From Cellulomonas avistercoris (lineage in GTDB: Bacteria; Actinomycetota; Actinomycetes; Actinomycetales; Cellulomonadaceae), in NCBI RefSeq assembly GCF_014836445.1, contig NZ_JACSQV010000011.1, positions 52,149 through 116,148 of the forward strand: a stretch of DNA of 64,000 nt. Reading direction: 5' to 3'. This document shows positions 43,479 through 55,809 of this stretch, piece by piece. A program made the translations under genes and the position numbers. The notes beneath the pieces were generated by a model, which saw nothing but the letters and a program-made list of their open reading frames with translations, made no database searches and was not told the origin of the DNA. Positions within the stretch are counted from its first letter, which is position 1. Every line of letters begins with the position of its first letter.

Positions 43479-43707
43479 GCGTGCTCTCCTTCGACGGGGC
43501 GGTGAGCGGGACGTGGGTCCCTGCTCGCGGGGTCCATCCTCACCGGAGGCGAGTCTGCCCGGGTCGGACCTTCGACCTGCACGGACGCATTCTCCTGGGC
43601 CTCACGGGCAGTTTGCGCCCCCGGTCCGGGTCCACGCGTCCCACGCCTCGGGACGAGCGCGGGTGCACCGGGTGGTCCGAGCGCGGTTGCCCCTCGTCCC
43701 CCGGTCC

Positions 43708-44406
43708 TCAGCCCTCGGCCCGGCGAACCGCCGACTCCCACGTGGCGGTCGCGCGGCGCAGCGCGGACTCCGCGTCCACACCCGCGCGGTGCGCCGCGGC
43801 GACGAGACCCAGGAGCGCGTCGCCCAGCGCCTCGGCGTCCGCCGCGTCGACCACCGCGCGCGTCGGGGGCGGGGCCGCCGCGAGAAGTCCCGCCTGGTCC
43901 GCCCGCGCGACGAGCTTCTGCGCGCGGGCGAGCGCGCCCAGCGTGGCAGGGACCCCGTCGAGCGCGGACGTCCGCGTCGGCTTCTCCGCCCGCTTCAGCT
44001 GCTCCCAGCGCTCCAGCACCGCGGCCACGTCGATCTCCTCGTCGCCGTCGTCGGCGGCGAAGACGTGCGGGTTGCGGCGCACCAGCTTGGCGACCAGCGT
44101 CTCGGCGACGTCGGCCACGTCGAACGGGTCGTCGTCGTGCTCCGCGGCCACCCGCGCGTGGACGAGGACCTGGAGCAGGACGTCGCCGAGCTCCTCGCGC
44201 AGCCCGGCACGGTCACCGGCCTCGACCGCCTCGACGAGCTCGTGCGCCTCCTCGACCGCGTACGGCAGGAGCGACGCGTGGGTCTGCTCGGCGTACCAGG
44301 GGCAGCCACCGGGCGACCGCAGCCGGTCGAGCACGGCGACGGCGCGCGCGAGCGCGTCCGCCTGCCGTGCGGTGCGCGGGACCTCGCCCGGGGCGGGCGT
44401 CGTCAC
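43708..44406 (-). CDS. mazG: MazG-family nucleoside triphosphate pyrophosphohydrolase
   Basis: A house-cleaning NTP pyrophosphatase. The MazG core is visible as GGCPWYAEQTHASLLPYAVEEAHELVEAVE (landmarks GCPW, EEAHEL) and ELGDVLLQVLVHARVA, the EExxE/ExxD metal-binding helices. A second, degenerate helical half follows. Length is 232 aa. The start is taken as GTG 44406, 13 nt past the lipoprotein stop, with a weak Shine-Dalgarno. The order mfd - lipoprotein - mazG is the standard actinobacterial arrangement. Confidence 0.9.
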   Translation of the reverse strand: MTTPAPGEVPRTARQADALARAVAVLDRLRSPGGCPWYAEQTHASLLPYAVEEAHELVEAVEAGDRAGLREELGDVLLQVLVHARVAAEHDDDPFDVADVAETLVAKLVRRNPHVFAADDGDEEIDVAAVLERWEQLKRAEKPTRTSALDGVPATLGALARAQKLVARADQAGLLAAAPPPTRAVVDAADAEALGDALLGLVAAAHRAGVDAESALRRATATWESAVRRAEG

Positions 44407-44419
44407 GTCCGTCAGGGCG

Positions 44420-45016
44420 TCACTTGGGTGTCGGGGCCGGCGCGGGCGTCGCGTCGGCCGGCGCCGCGTCACGACCGCCCGGGGGCACCACCCACGACGG
44501 CGTCGTGGGCGGTGCCACGACCAGGGCGTCGGTGAACTCGCCGAACCGGGGGTTGACCTCGATGTCCGCCGCGGCGACGCGCTCCTGGTAGTCCGTGGCG
44601 GCCGCCTGCGGGTCGTCGAGGTCCTGCAGCGCGCTCGTCGCCAGCGAGTAGCGCCCGATGGCGATCGCGCCGGGCCCGAACTCGAGCTCCGCGCCCTTCT
44701 CCTCGCCCAGGGCCTGCACCGCGACGGTCCGCAGCAGCGCGAGCGCCTGCTCGTCGTTGACGCCCACGCCCGCCTCGGCCGCGACCTCGGCGGCGAACGG
44801 CTCGGTGATGAGCACCCCGAGGACGTCCTGCGCGCGCGCTCCGTTGTAAATGGGCGCGAGCTGCTCGTGCGTCTCCGCGAGCTCGGCCGTCGTGATGGTG
44901 CGGCCGTCGACGACCGCCGCGGCACCCGGTTGACCCGAGCACCCCGCGAGCAGACCGCCCGCCGCGACCACCGCCGCCACCACCCGTACGCGTCCTCGCG
45001 TCCGTCGCACTGCCAC
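44420..45016 (-). CDS. SurA N-terminal-like lipoprotein
   Basis: A 198-aa predicted lipoprotein. The signal region has VVAAVVAAGGLLAGCSG with lipobox LLAGC. The mature part looks like the SurA/trigger-factor chaperone N-domain (VVDGRTITTAELAETHEQL, then a helical bundle), without a PPIase domain. The last 30 residues are Pro/Ala-rich. The GTG at 45016 is chosen because GGGAGG lies 6 nt upstream, and earlier in-frame starts lack this. It lies between mfd and mazG as in relatives, and probably assists folding of exported proteins. Confidence 0.82.
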   Translation of the reverse strand: MAVRRTRGRVRVVAAVVAAGGLLAGCSGQPGAAAVVDGRTITTAELAETHEQLAPIYNGARAQDVLGVLITEPFAAEVAAEAGVGVNDEQALALLRTVAVQALGEEKGAELEFGPGAIAIGRYSLATSALQDLDDPQAAATDYQERVAAADIEVNPRFGEFTDALVVAPPTTPSWVVPPGGRDAAPADATPAPAPTPK

Positions 45017-45117
45017 CAGGGGCCTCCCGCTCACGTTCCGTAGGGGTCGGCGGCCATCGTAGGCCCTGGCCGCGCGCTCACCGTCACCGGGTCCCGTCCG
45101 CCGCGACGGGCGGCGTG

Positions 45118-48765
<3,648 letters not shown>

Positions 48766-49004
48766 CGGGGTCCTTCGTGCGGGCGGTGTACGGCGACGGG
48801 CAGCACGTGAGCCCCGGATCCGCGTGGGACCGGGGTGCACCACAAGTCTACGGACGTCCGCCGACATCATCCCGGGGCGGACAGGCCCGACCCGGCCGGT
48901 GGCCACCTCGGCCCCGGGCGCCGTGCGAGCCGCCCCCTCGTCAGACCGCCGGGCAAGGTCGTCCGCGCGGGCCGCTCACCCCACGCGGCCACGCACGGGA
49001 CGGC

Positions 49005-50297
49005 TCATGCCGCCACCACCGCCGACGTGCGGCTCTCCAGGCGACGCAGCAGCGCGACGTACCGCGCCCGCGCCGCGGGCTCGCCGTACGTCGCCTCGCC
49101 GTGCCGGTGCGCGGCGGCCGCCAGCCGGTCACGGAGCGCGGCGTCACCCCGCAGGCGCTCGACGGCCGCCAGCAGCACGCCGGGGTCGCCCGGCAGGACG
49201 ACGAGCGCGGCGTCGGCCTCGGTCAGCTGACGCCCTGCGATGCCGTCCTGCTCGACCGCCGCGAGCACGGGACGTGCCGCGGCCGCGTAGCTGGTCAGCT
49301 TGCTGGGCAGGCACATCTCACGCACCCCGGGACGCTCGTGCAGGAGCAGCACGTCGGCCGCGGCCAGCACGAGCGGGTACCGCTCGGCGTCGACCGGGTC
49401 GAGCACGCGCACCGTCGGCAGGCCTGCGGCCGCCGCGACGAGCTCGTCGCGGCAGTTGCCCGAGCCCACCAGGACCATCTCGACACCCACGGTGCCGCGG
49501 GCGACGGCGAGCCGCGCGGCGTCGACCACGTGCTCGAGCCCCTGCTTGCGCCCCATGTTCCCGGTGTGGACCACCCGGAAAACGGTCGGGTCCCACCCGA
49601 GCCGGGCGCACGCCTCGTCCCGGGTCGCGTCGCTGGGCCGCACGTGCGTGAAGTTGCCGACCTCGACCACCCGGTCGGCCGGGACACCCGCGGCCACGAG
49701 GGTCGTCGCGAACTGCGGGGTGATGACCCCCACGGCCGCGCAGCGACGCAGGAGGGCCACCTCGGCCCGGCCGATCAGGGACGCCACGGCGTCCCCGGTG
49801 GACCCGGACTCCTGCGCACCGCGGCCCGTGAGGTCCTGCACGACGGCCCCCACCGGACGGCCGCGCGCACCGGCGACCGCCGCGGCGAGTGCCGACATCG
49901 AGGGTGTCACGGCCACCACGACGTCGGCGGTGCTGCGCGCGACCAGCGGGACCGCGCGGCGCAGGAACGACGCCTCCATCCGGGCACGGCCGCGCAGGTC
50001 GGCCGTCGCGGGCACGTGGTGCCGCACGCGTCGCAGCGACACCGCGCCGTCGCGCTCGCGCCAGGACCGACCCTGGAGGTAGCGCTCGTCCTCCACGCGC
50101 CACGCCGGGTAGTGCGGCACCCCCGTGACGACGTCCACCGTGGCACCTGCGTCCGCCCAGGCGCGCGCCATGGCGGTCGTGTAGGGCGCGATGCCCGTGG
50201 TCTCGGGTGCGTAGTTGATCCCGAGGAGACACACCCGACCGAGGTCGGACGGAGTCTCACGCGCACCGGTCACGGCGCCGTCGAGCGCGGTCGCCAC
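49005..50297 (-). CDS. Glycosyltransferase family 4 (WbuB-like)
   Basis: A 430-aa GT-B glycosyltransferase. The N-terminal domain starts LLGINYAPETTGIAPYT, typical of WcaI/WbuB-type GT4 enzymes of colanic-acid and O-antigen clusters. The C-terminal donor domain has VVHTGNMGRKQGLEHVV, LVGSGN and the EMCLPSKLTSYAAA motif near residue 325-345. It acts at the cytoplasmic face, adding a sugar to a lipid-linked intermediate. Donor unknown (the adjacent gmd suggests a GDP-deoxyhexose). It starts 1 nt past the gmd stop, so they are coupled. Last gene of the leftward exopolysaccharide operon. Confidence 0.9.
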   Translation of the reverse strand: MATALDGAVTGARETPSDLGRVCLLGINYAPETTGIAPYTTAMARAWADAGATVDVVTGVPHYPAWRVEDERYLQGRSWRERDGAVSLRRVRHHVPATADLRGRARMEASFLRRAVPLVARSTADVVVAVTPSMSALAAAVAGARGRPVGAVVQDLTGRGAQESGSTGDAVASLIGRAEVALLRRCAAVGVITPQFATTLVAAGVPADRVVEVGNFTHVRPSDATRDEACARLGWDPTVFRVVHTGNMGRKQGLEHVVDAARLAVARGTVGVEMVLVGSGNCRDELVAAAAGLPTVRVLDPVDAERYPLVLAAADVLLLHERPGVREMCLPSKLTSYAAAARPVLAAVEQDGIAGRQLTEADAALVVLPGDPGVLLAAVERLRGDAALRDRLAAAAHRHGEATYGEPAARARYVALLRRLESRTSAVVAA

Positions 50298-50298
50298 G

Positions 50299-51282
50299 TC
50301 AGACCCCGGCCAGCGCGCGGACCTCGGCCTCGGTCATGATGGCGGCCAGCTCGGGCGTGTGGACGTGCGCCGTCCAGCCGAGCTCGTCGGCCGCCTTGGT
50401 GGCGTCGCCGATCAGCGCATCGACCTCGGTCGGCCGCAGGTAGCGCGGGTCGAACTCGACGTGGTCCTGCCAGTCCCGGCCGACGTGCTCGAAGCAGTGC
50501 CCGAGGAAGTCACGGACGGTCGACGCCGTCCCTGTCGCCAGGACGTAGTCCGAGGGCTCGTCCGCCTGCAGCATCCGCCACATGCCCTCGACGTACTCCT
50601 TGGCGAACCCCCAGTCGCGGACGGCGTCGAGGTTGCCGAGGTAGAGCTTGTCCTGCTTGCCGGCGGCGATCCGCGCCGCCGCGACGGCGATCTTGCGCGT
50701 CACGAACGTCTCGCCCCGGCGCGGCGACTCGTGGTTGAACAGGATGCCGTTGACCGCGTACATCCCGTACGCCTCGCGGTAGTTGCGCGTCATCCAGTAC
50801 GCGTAGACCTTCGCGGCACCGTACGGCGAGCGCGGCCAGAACGGCGTCAGCTCGTTCTGCGGCGGCGGTGTGGCACCGAACATCTCGGAGCTCGACGCCT
50901 GGTAGAAGCGGGTCTGGACACCGGTCGCGCGGATCGCCTCGAGCAGTCGCGTGGACCCCATGCCCGTGGTCTGCCCCGTGAACTCGGGCTCGTCGAAGCT
51001 GACGCGGACGTGCGACTGCGCGGCGAGGTTGTAGACCTCGTCCGGGTGGACCTTCTCCACGAGCGTCGCGAGCCGGGTGCCGTCGGTGAGGTCGGCGTAG
51101 TGCAGGAACAGGCGGGCGCTGGGGTCGTGCGGGTCCTGGTAGAGATGGTCGATCCTCGCGGTGTTGAACGTCGAGGCACGCCGCACCAGCCCGTGCACCT
51201 CGTAGCCCTTCTCGAGCAGCAGCTCCGCCAGGTACGAGCCGTCCTGGCCCGTGATACCCGTGATCAGTGCCTTCTTGGACAT
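50299..51282 (-). CDS. gmd: GDP-mannose 4,6-dehydratase
   Basis: An extended SDR enzyme making GDP-4-keto-6-deoxymannose, precursor of GDP-fucose, -rhamnose or -perosamine. [18 protein letters not shown] is the NADP site, ASSSEMFG and [12 protein letters not shown] carry the catalytic Ser/Thr, Tyr and Lys, and [15 protein letters not shown] is a Gmd hallmark. Length is 327 aa. ATG 51282 fits the conserved N-terminus. The reductase or aminotransferase that would complete the sugar is not in this window. Confidence 0.95.
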   Translation of the reverse strand: MSKKALITGITGQDGSYLAELLLEKGYEVHGLVRRASTFNTARIDHLYQDPHDPSARLFLHYADLTDGTRLATLVEKVHPDEVYNLAAQSHVRVSFDEPEFTGQTTGMGSTRLLEAIRATGVQTRFYQASSSEMFGATPPPQNELTPFWPRSPYGAAKVYAYWMTRNYREAYGMYAVNGILFNHESPRRGETFVTRKIAVAAARIAAGKQDKLYLGNLDAVRDWGFAKEYVEGMWRMLQADEPSDYVLATGTASTVRDFLGHCFEHVGRDWQDHVEFDPRYLRPTEVDALIGDATKAADELGWTAHVHTPELAAIMTEAEVRALAGV

Positions 51283-51343
51283 GCGCCTGCCCCCCCGTCC
51301 GTCAACCAACGACAGACAAGAGGTTAGCGACGAACGTCACTTT

Positions 51344-52807
51344 TCAGGGCTTTCGGACCCCTTTCTCACCCTCTACACGTGTATGTCCGTTTGGTGGCCG
51401 CAGCGCAGGCCGCCCGACGGCCCAGAGGGACGCCAGCATGACCACCGCCAGCCCGGCCGCCTGCAGCAGCGAACCTCGGAGCAGGATGATCATGTAGGCG
51501 GGGAACACCGCGACCGCGACGGCCAGCACGCCGCCCTCGCTCCAGGCCGCCGGGAGCCGCGCGTCGAGGCGCCGTACCGCATAGCCGACGCCCAGCATCG
51601 CGACCACCGTCAGCAGCACACCGCCGTTGACGTAGGCCTCGGCCCACAGGGGCGCGGACAGGTTGGTGAAGCCGTACCCACGGTGCTCGGCCAGCAGGAC
51701 ACCCGTGCCCTGCGGCTTGCCGGACCACAGGGACCGCGGCACCCAGAACAGCATCACGCCCAGCAGCTGTCGCCCGTACGTGAGCCCCTGGTCCTCGACG
51801 TACAGCAGCGCGTTGCCGACCTGCCAGAAGGCGTCGTAGTCACCGTTGCCCTGGTACTCGGCGAAGAAACCGGCTCGTGACACGTCCACCTCCTCGCGGC
51901 GGAACGCGTCCGCCACCGGGAACAGCAGGACGAACGCCGCCAGCACGCTCGCCTGCACGCTCCGCACCCAGCGCCGCCGCTCGAGCACCCCCGTGAAGGA
52001 CACGATCGCGAACAGCACGGTCCCCGACGTGAAGCGGGCACCCGACACCGGGTTGACCACCATGAGCACGCAGAGAACTGCCACGACTGCGAGCCAGGCC
52101 CAGCGGCTGCGCACGCCGTCGCGCACGCGCGCCCGGTGCACCCAGACGAACGCCCCCGCCGCCACGAGCAGCGGCGCCCACGCGAGCGCCGAGAGCAGCG
52201 CCGCCCCGGAGGCGTCGGCGAACTGCTCGGCACGGGCCGCCTGCCGCTCGTGCCGGCTCCGGAACGACGCCGCGAGCCCGACACGCGAGAGGTAGAGCGC
52301 CCAGCACGCCAGACCGACAGCGGCCACCGCGAGCGCTGCGCGTGGTGACACGACGCGTCCTGGCCGCGTCCTCGTCGGCCCCCCGGCGCTGCGCACCCCG
52401 GCGAGCAGACCACCGAGGTCGATCGCGACCAGCGTGCCGAGCACGAGCAGCGCGACCGGCAGGTCGATCCGGACCGGCATGTCCCGCGTGGTGGTCGGCA
52501 CGAGGCCGGAGCGGATCTGCACGGTCGCCGCGAGCCCGAAGAAGATGTAGACGAACAGCCACAGCATGAAGGTGAACGGGCGTGCGTCGCCCCGCCCCAG
52601 CAGCCACGACAGGCGCGCCCCGGCCCACAGGAGGACGGCGAGCGTCACCACCCACCCGCCGCTGCGACCGACGTCCGCCGTCTGCACGACCGCGAGGAGC
52701 GGCACGAGACCGCACAGCACGGCCCCGGACGCGACCACCCACAACAGCTGGCGCGCGGCTGCCTCACTGGTCGCCACACGCTGGGGAGACGCGGCGAGCC
52801 CTGTCAC
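51344..52807 (-). CDS. O-antigen/exopolysaccharide polymerase-like membrane protein (Wzy type)
   Basis: A 487-aa protein with about eleven transmembrane helices and one large extracytoplasmic loop after the seventh or eighth (region with FFAEYQGNGDYDAFWQVGNALLYVEDQGLTYGRQLL). It resembles oligosaccharide repeat unit polymerases, assigned on topology, the WVPRSLWSGKPQGTG motif and context. The GTG at 52807 overlaps the flippase stop (GTGA). Base composition dips at the 3' end (51344-51370). Functionally it would polymerise repeat units flipped by the upstream gene. Confidence 0.75.
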   Translation of the reverse strand: MTGLAASPQRVATSEAAARQLLWVVASGAVLCGLVPLLAVVQTADVGRSGGWVVTLAVLLWAGARLSWLLGRGDARPFTFMLWLFVYIFFGLAATVQIRSGLVPTTTRDMPVRIDLPVALLVLGTLVAIDLGGLLAGVRSAGGPTRTRPGRVVSPRAALAVAAVGLACWALYLSRVGLAASFRSRHERQAARAEQFADASGAALLSALAWAPLLVAAGAFVWVHRARVRDGVRSRWAWLAVVAVLCVLMVVNPVSGARFTSGTVLFAIVSFTGVLERRRWVRSVQASVLAAFVLLFPVADAFRREEVDVSRAGFFAEYQGNGDYDAFWQVGNALLYVEDQGLTYGRQLLGVMLFWVPRSLWSGKPQGTGVLLAEHRGYGFTNLSAPLWAEAYVNGGVLLTVVAMLGVGYAVRRLDARLPAAWSEGGVLAVAVAVFPAYMIILLRGSLLQAAGLAVVMLASLWAVGRPALRPPNGHTRVEGEKGVRKP

Positions 52808-54012
52808 GTCCGGACCACCCGGCGCACCTGGAGCCAGCCCAGGGCGGCCGCGAAGACCGCGCCCGCGGCGAGCCCCGCCGCGACCCACCGGACGTCCTGA
52901 CCCACCAGGGCGCCGGCCGTGCCGCAGAGGACGGACACCAGCGCGACCCAGGTCTTCTGGACCGCCAGCTGGCGGGTCGCACGACGCACACGCAGCACGA
53001 GCACCGCCGCCGTCGACGCCCCCAGGAAGAGGTACTGCACGGTCGTGAGCGGCAGCACCTCCCGTGCGCTCTCCCACGTCGCGCCGAGCAGCGCACGGCC
53101 GGCGCCGTCGGGCAGCACGAGCAGGACGCCACCCCACGCGACCGTGACGAGCGCGAACGCGCCCGCCACCCGGGCCGCGACCCGCACGTCCCGGCGACGG
53201 TCGGCGCGGGCCACCTCGGGCGTCACCGCGAGGTTGACGAACGCCGTCAGCGTGTTGAGCGGTCCCATCAGGGTGCTGGCGCCGCGCAGCGCCGCGGCCG
53301 CGACGGGCCCCAGCACGTGACCCGCGACCGTGACGACGGCCAGCCCTGCGCCGAGCGAGGTCGCGCTCCCCCACGCGAGCGACGCGGCGAGCGCGTCACG
53401 CTCGGTGAGGGCCCGCCACCCCCCGCGCACGGCGGGCCACGCCCGCAGCGCGACGACGCCGACGACGAGCGCGGCGCAGGCGGCCGCGAGCCACACGCCG
53501 AGCACCGCCTCCAGGGGGGCGGTGCGCGGCAGGAGCAGCCCGACGACGACGACGAGGAGCCAGGTCACGTCCGAGACGAGCGCCGCGACAGGTCGGCCCG
53601 ACGCGACCGCCCCGAACCGCACGAGGTCCTGCGTGCACGCGACCACCGTGGCGAGGCCCACTGCCGCGGGCAGCAGCGGCGACGCCGCCCCCGAGACGAG
53701 CCAGGCCACGCCCGCGACGACGGCGGCGGTCGGCACCGCGACGAGGAGAGCCCCGCCCAGCAGCGCGCGTGTGAGGTCGTGCGCGGAGCGGGCGTCGGGC
53801 TGCAGCGAGAGCCGGTTCCCGTACCCCGAGCGCACGACGCCGAGCGTGAAGGTGAGGACCGAGTAGGCCAACGAGAACCGGCCGAAGTCCGGGACGTCGA
53901 GGACCCGCGCGACCATGACGACCGCGAGCACGTTGGAGACGCTGGAAGCCGCCTGGTCGGCGAGCGAGACACCGCGCCGTCGCCAGCGACCGCCGGCGGT
54001 CGCGGGGGTCAC
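52804..54012 (-). CDS. Polysaccharide flippase-like protein (Wzx type)
   Basis: A 402-aa protein with about twelve transmembrane segments and an N-terminal signature VSLADQAASSVSNVLAVVMVARVLD close to MATE/Wzx-type lipid-oligosaccharide flippases. Start GTG 54012 and stop 52804 both overlap neighbours by 4 bp (GTGA), so the wzc-like, wzx-like and wzy-like genes are translationally coupled. It is expected to translocate undecaprenyl-linked repeat units. Somewhat shorter than typical 480-aa Wzx proteins. Confidence 0.78.
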   Translation of the reverse strand: MTPATAGGRWRRRGVSLADQAASSVSNVLAVVMVARVLDVPDFGRFSLAYSVLTFTLGVVRSGYGNRLSLQPDARSAHDLTRALLGGALLVAVPTAAVVAGVAWLVSGAASPLLPAAVGLATVVACTQDLVRFGAVASGRPVAALVSDVTWLLVVVVGLLLPRTAPLEAVLGVWLAAACAALVVGVVALRAWPAVRGGWRALTERDALAASLAWGSATSLGAGLAVVTVAGHVLGPVAAAALRGASTLMGPLNTLTAFVNLAVTPEVARADRRRDVRVAARVAGAFALVTVAWGGVLLVLPDGAGRALLGATWESAREVLPLTTVQYLFLGASTAAVLVLRVRRATRQLAVQKTWVALVSVLCGTAGALVGQDVRWVAAGLAAGAVFAAALGWLQVRRVVRT

Positions 54013-55472
54013 TCGCGTGCGTCGTCGTCGTGACCGACCGCGGCTCCCTCGACGGCGTCGGGCACCGCGCCCCTCCCGGAGCGCGCCACCAGCGCCTCGG
54101 GGGCGTGCGCGGCAGGACTGCGACGTCGGAGCCGACCCACCCCCGGCCGTGCCGAGCTGCTCACGAGGTCGCCACGGCGCACGCGGTTCAGGGTCACGCC
54201 GAGGACGTTGGCGCCTGCCTGGCGCAGCACCTGCACCGCGCTGCGCAGCTGGGCTCGCGTCACGTGGCCGACGTCCGCGACCAGGAGCACGCTCGGTGCC
54301 GCCCGCGCGACCACCAGCCCGTCCGCCACCGTCAGCAGCGCCGGGGTGTCGATGACGACGACCTCGTAGCGACGCTCCAGCTCGCGCAACGTCTCAGCCA
54401 TCGCGGAGGAGGCCAGCAGCTCGGTCGGGTTCGGCGGCCGCCGCCCGGCGGGCAGCACGTCGAGCTCGTCGCGCCAGGTCCGCACCACGTCGTCGAGGTC
54501 CTGGGCGTCGGCGAGCACCTCGACGAGGCCGGCCGCGCCTTCCATGCCGAGCGCGTGGGTCAGCTGCGCCGAGCGGACGCTGGCGTCCACGAGGCAGACG
54601 CTCGCGCCGCCCCGCGCCACTCCCAGCGCGAGGTCCATGGCGATCGAGGTCCGGCCCTCGCGCGGCACCGCCGACGTCACCGCCACGACGCCGTGCGAGC
54701 GCACGCGTCCGACGTACTCGATGTTGGCCCGCAGCACCCGCATCGCCTCGGCCGCCGGGCTGAACGGGTCGGCGTCCGCCAGGAGACCCGTGCCGCGCCG
54801 GCGGCGACGGGGCACGCGGCCCAGCACCGGCAGCTGCACGAGCTCCTCGACGTCCTCCTCGTTGCGCACCTTGTTGTCCGCGAGCTGCCGCAGCGCGGCG
54901 TAGCCGACACCGGCGACGAGTCCCGCGAGCAGGCCGAGCGCGAGGTTGACGCGCGGGCGCGGGGAGACGGGCGCGGCGGGAACCGCAGCGTTCTCGACGA
55001 TGGTCCCCGAGATGGTCGAGGCACCCGTCGCGTCACGCGGCGAGAGGCGACCGGACGCGGCGACGAGCTCACGCGCGACCGCGTCGGCGATCGCGGCCGC
55101 CTCGCGCGCGTTGGAGCCGGTCACGGAGATGCGCACGAGGGACGTGTCGGTCGCGACGCCCGCGGTGATCCGCTGGGCGAGCTCACGCGCGTCGACGTCG
55201 AGAGCGAGGTCGTCGACGACGGCGTCCAGCACGTAGGGGACGCGGGCGAGCTCGACGAACGTCGCCACCTGGCGCTGCGAGTACGTGCTGCCCTGGACCA
55301 GCACCCCCAGGTCGGCTCCGCCGGAGACCGTGAAGTACACGCGGGCGGACGCCCGGTACGTCGGCGGTGTGGATGCGGTCAGCGCGACCGCCACCCCGAT
55401 CCCGAGGACCACGCACAGCGCGACCCCCCACCAGCGCTGCCGGAGGATGCGCCCCCACTCCCTCAGCTCCAC
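54009..55472 (-). CDS. Wzz/Wzc-like chain-length and tyrosine-kinase-type protein with altered Walker A
   Basis: A 487-aa polysaccharide co-polymerase. N-terminal Wzz domain: LREWGRILRQRWWGVALCVVLGIGV (first transmembrane helix), an extracytoplasmic part (about 35-165) and a second helix (about 175-195). The cytosolic BY-kinase-like domain (about 225-460) shows VVAVTSAVPREGRTSIAMD, where Arg274 replaces the invariant Walker A lysine, then VCLVDASVRSAQL (Walker A') and VVIDTPALLTVADG (Walker B). The C-terminus lacks the tyrosine cluster of classical BY-kinases. GTG 55472 has GGAGGG 8 nt upstream. First gene of the leftward operon. Catalysis is doubtful, but a scaffolding or length-control role remains likely. 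Confidence 0.85.
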   Translation of the reverse strand: MELREWGRILRQRWWGVALCVVLGIGVAVALTASTPPTYRASARVYFTVSGGADLGVLVQGSTYSQRQVATFVELARVPYVLDAVVDDLALDVDARELAQRITAGVATDTSLVRISVTGSNAREAAAIADAVARELVAASGRLSPRDATGASTISGTIVENAAVPAAPVSPRPRVNLALGLLAGLVAGVGYAALRQLADNKVRNEEDVEELVQLPVLGRVPRRRRRGTGLLADADPFSPAAEAMRVLRANIEYVGRVRSHGVVAVTSAVPREGRTSIAMDLALGVARGGASVCLVDASVRSAQLTHALGMEGAAGLVEVLADAQDLDDVVRTWRDELDVLPAGRRPPNPTELLASSAMAETLRELERRYEVVVIDTPALLTVADGLVVARAAPSVLLVADVGHVTRAQLRSAVQVLRQAGANVLGVTLNRVRRGDLVSSSARPGVGRLRRRSPAAHAPEALVARSGRGAVPDAVEGAAVGHDDDARE

Positions 55473-55809
55473 CTGGTCAGCCCTCCGCGCACGCCTCTGC
55501 CCACCTCGACCACGGGACGCGTCATGCTCCCACACCACCTCGGGACGGGGGTCGGTCCGGGCGGGCGAACGGTGGCGCCGGGCGAGGTACGGAGGGGGCG
55601 CTACGTGAGAGTTTCGTGAGACCGAGACCACCACCCGATCCCGCGACGGCCAGCCGGGTGCCCAGGCCGCGGACGCGTTTGACCCGTCCCGGGCGGCCCT
55701 CGGCCGGCCGACGCCGCGTTGACTGCTGGTTCCGGGACCCCCACACTCGCTCGAGACCGGATCGTGACCTTTTCGGGTGAACTGCCGCCTCCGGCAGACG
55801 GGAGATCGT
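55473..55809. promoter_or_regulatory. 337-nt divergent intergenic region with GH71 promoter candidate
   Basis: This separates the leftward exopolysaccharide operon from the rightward GH71 gene. TTGACT (55719-55724) and CACACT (55742-55747) are 17 nt apart and could drive GH71. CGGGTGAA at 55774-55781 also occurs twice upstream of the LamG gene. A small hairpin (GCCG-CCTC-CGGC) lies just before the start. No small gene or RNA is evident. Confidence 0.4.

Noticed and set aside
43479..43707. Small gene in the gap between pntA and mazG
   Set aside because: No frame with a start and Shine-Dalgarno and no recognisable protein. It holds only the pntAB promoter region.
51283..51343. Horizontal-transfer boundary indicated by lower G+C near the end of the polymerase gene
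   Set aside because: The dip covers under 100 nt around a probable promoter (TAACCT) of gmd, and the flanking genes have normal composition.
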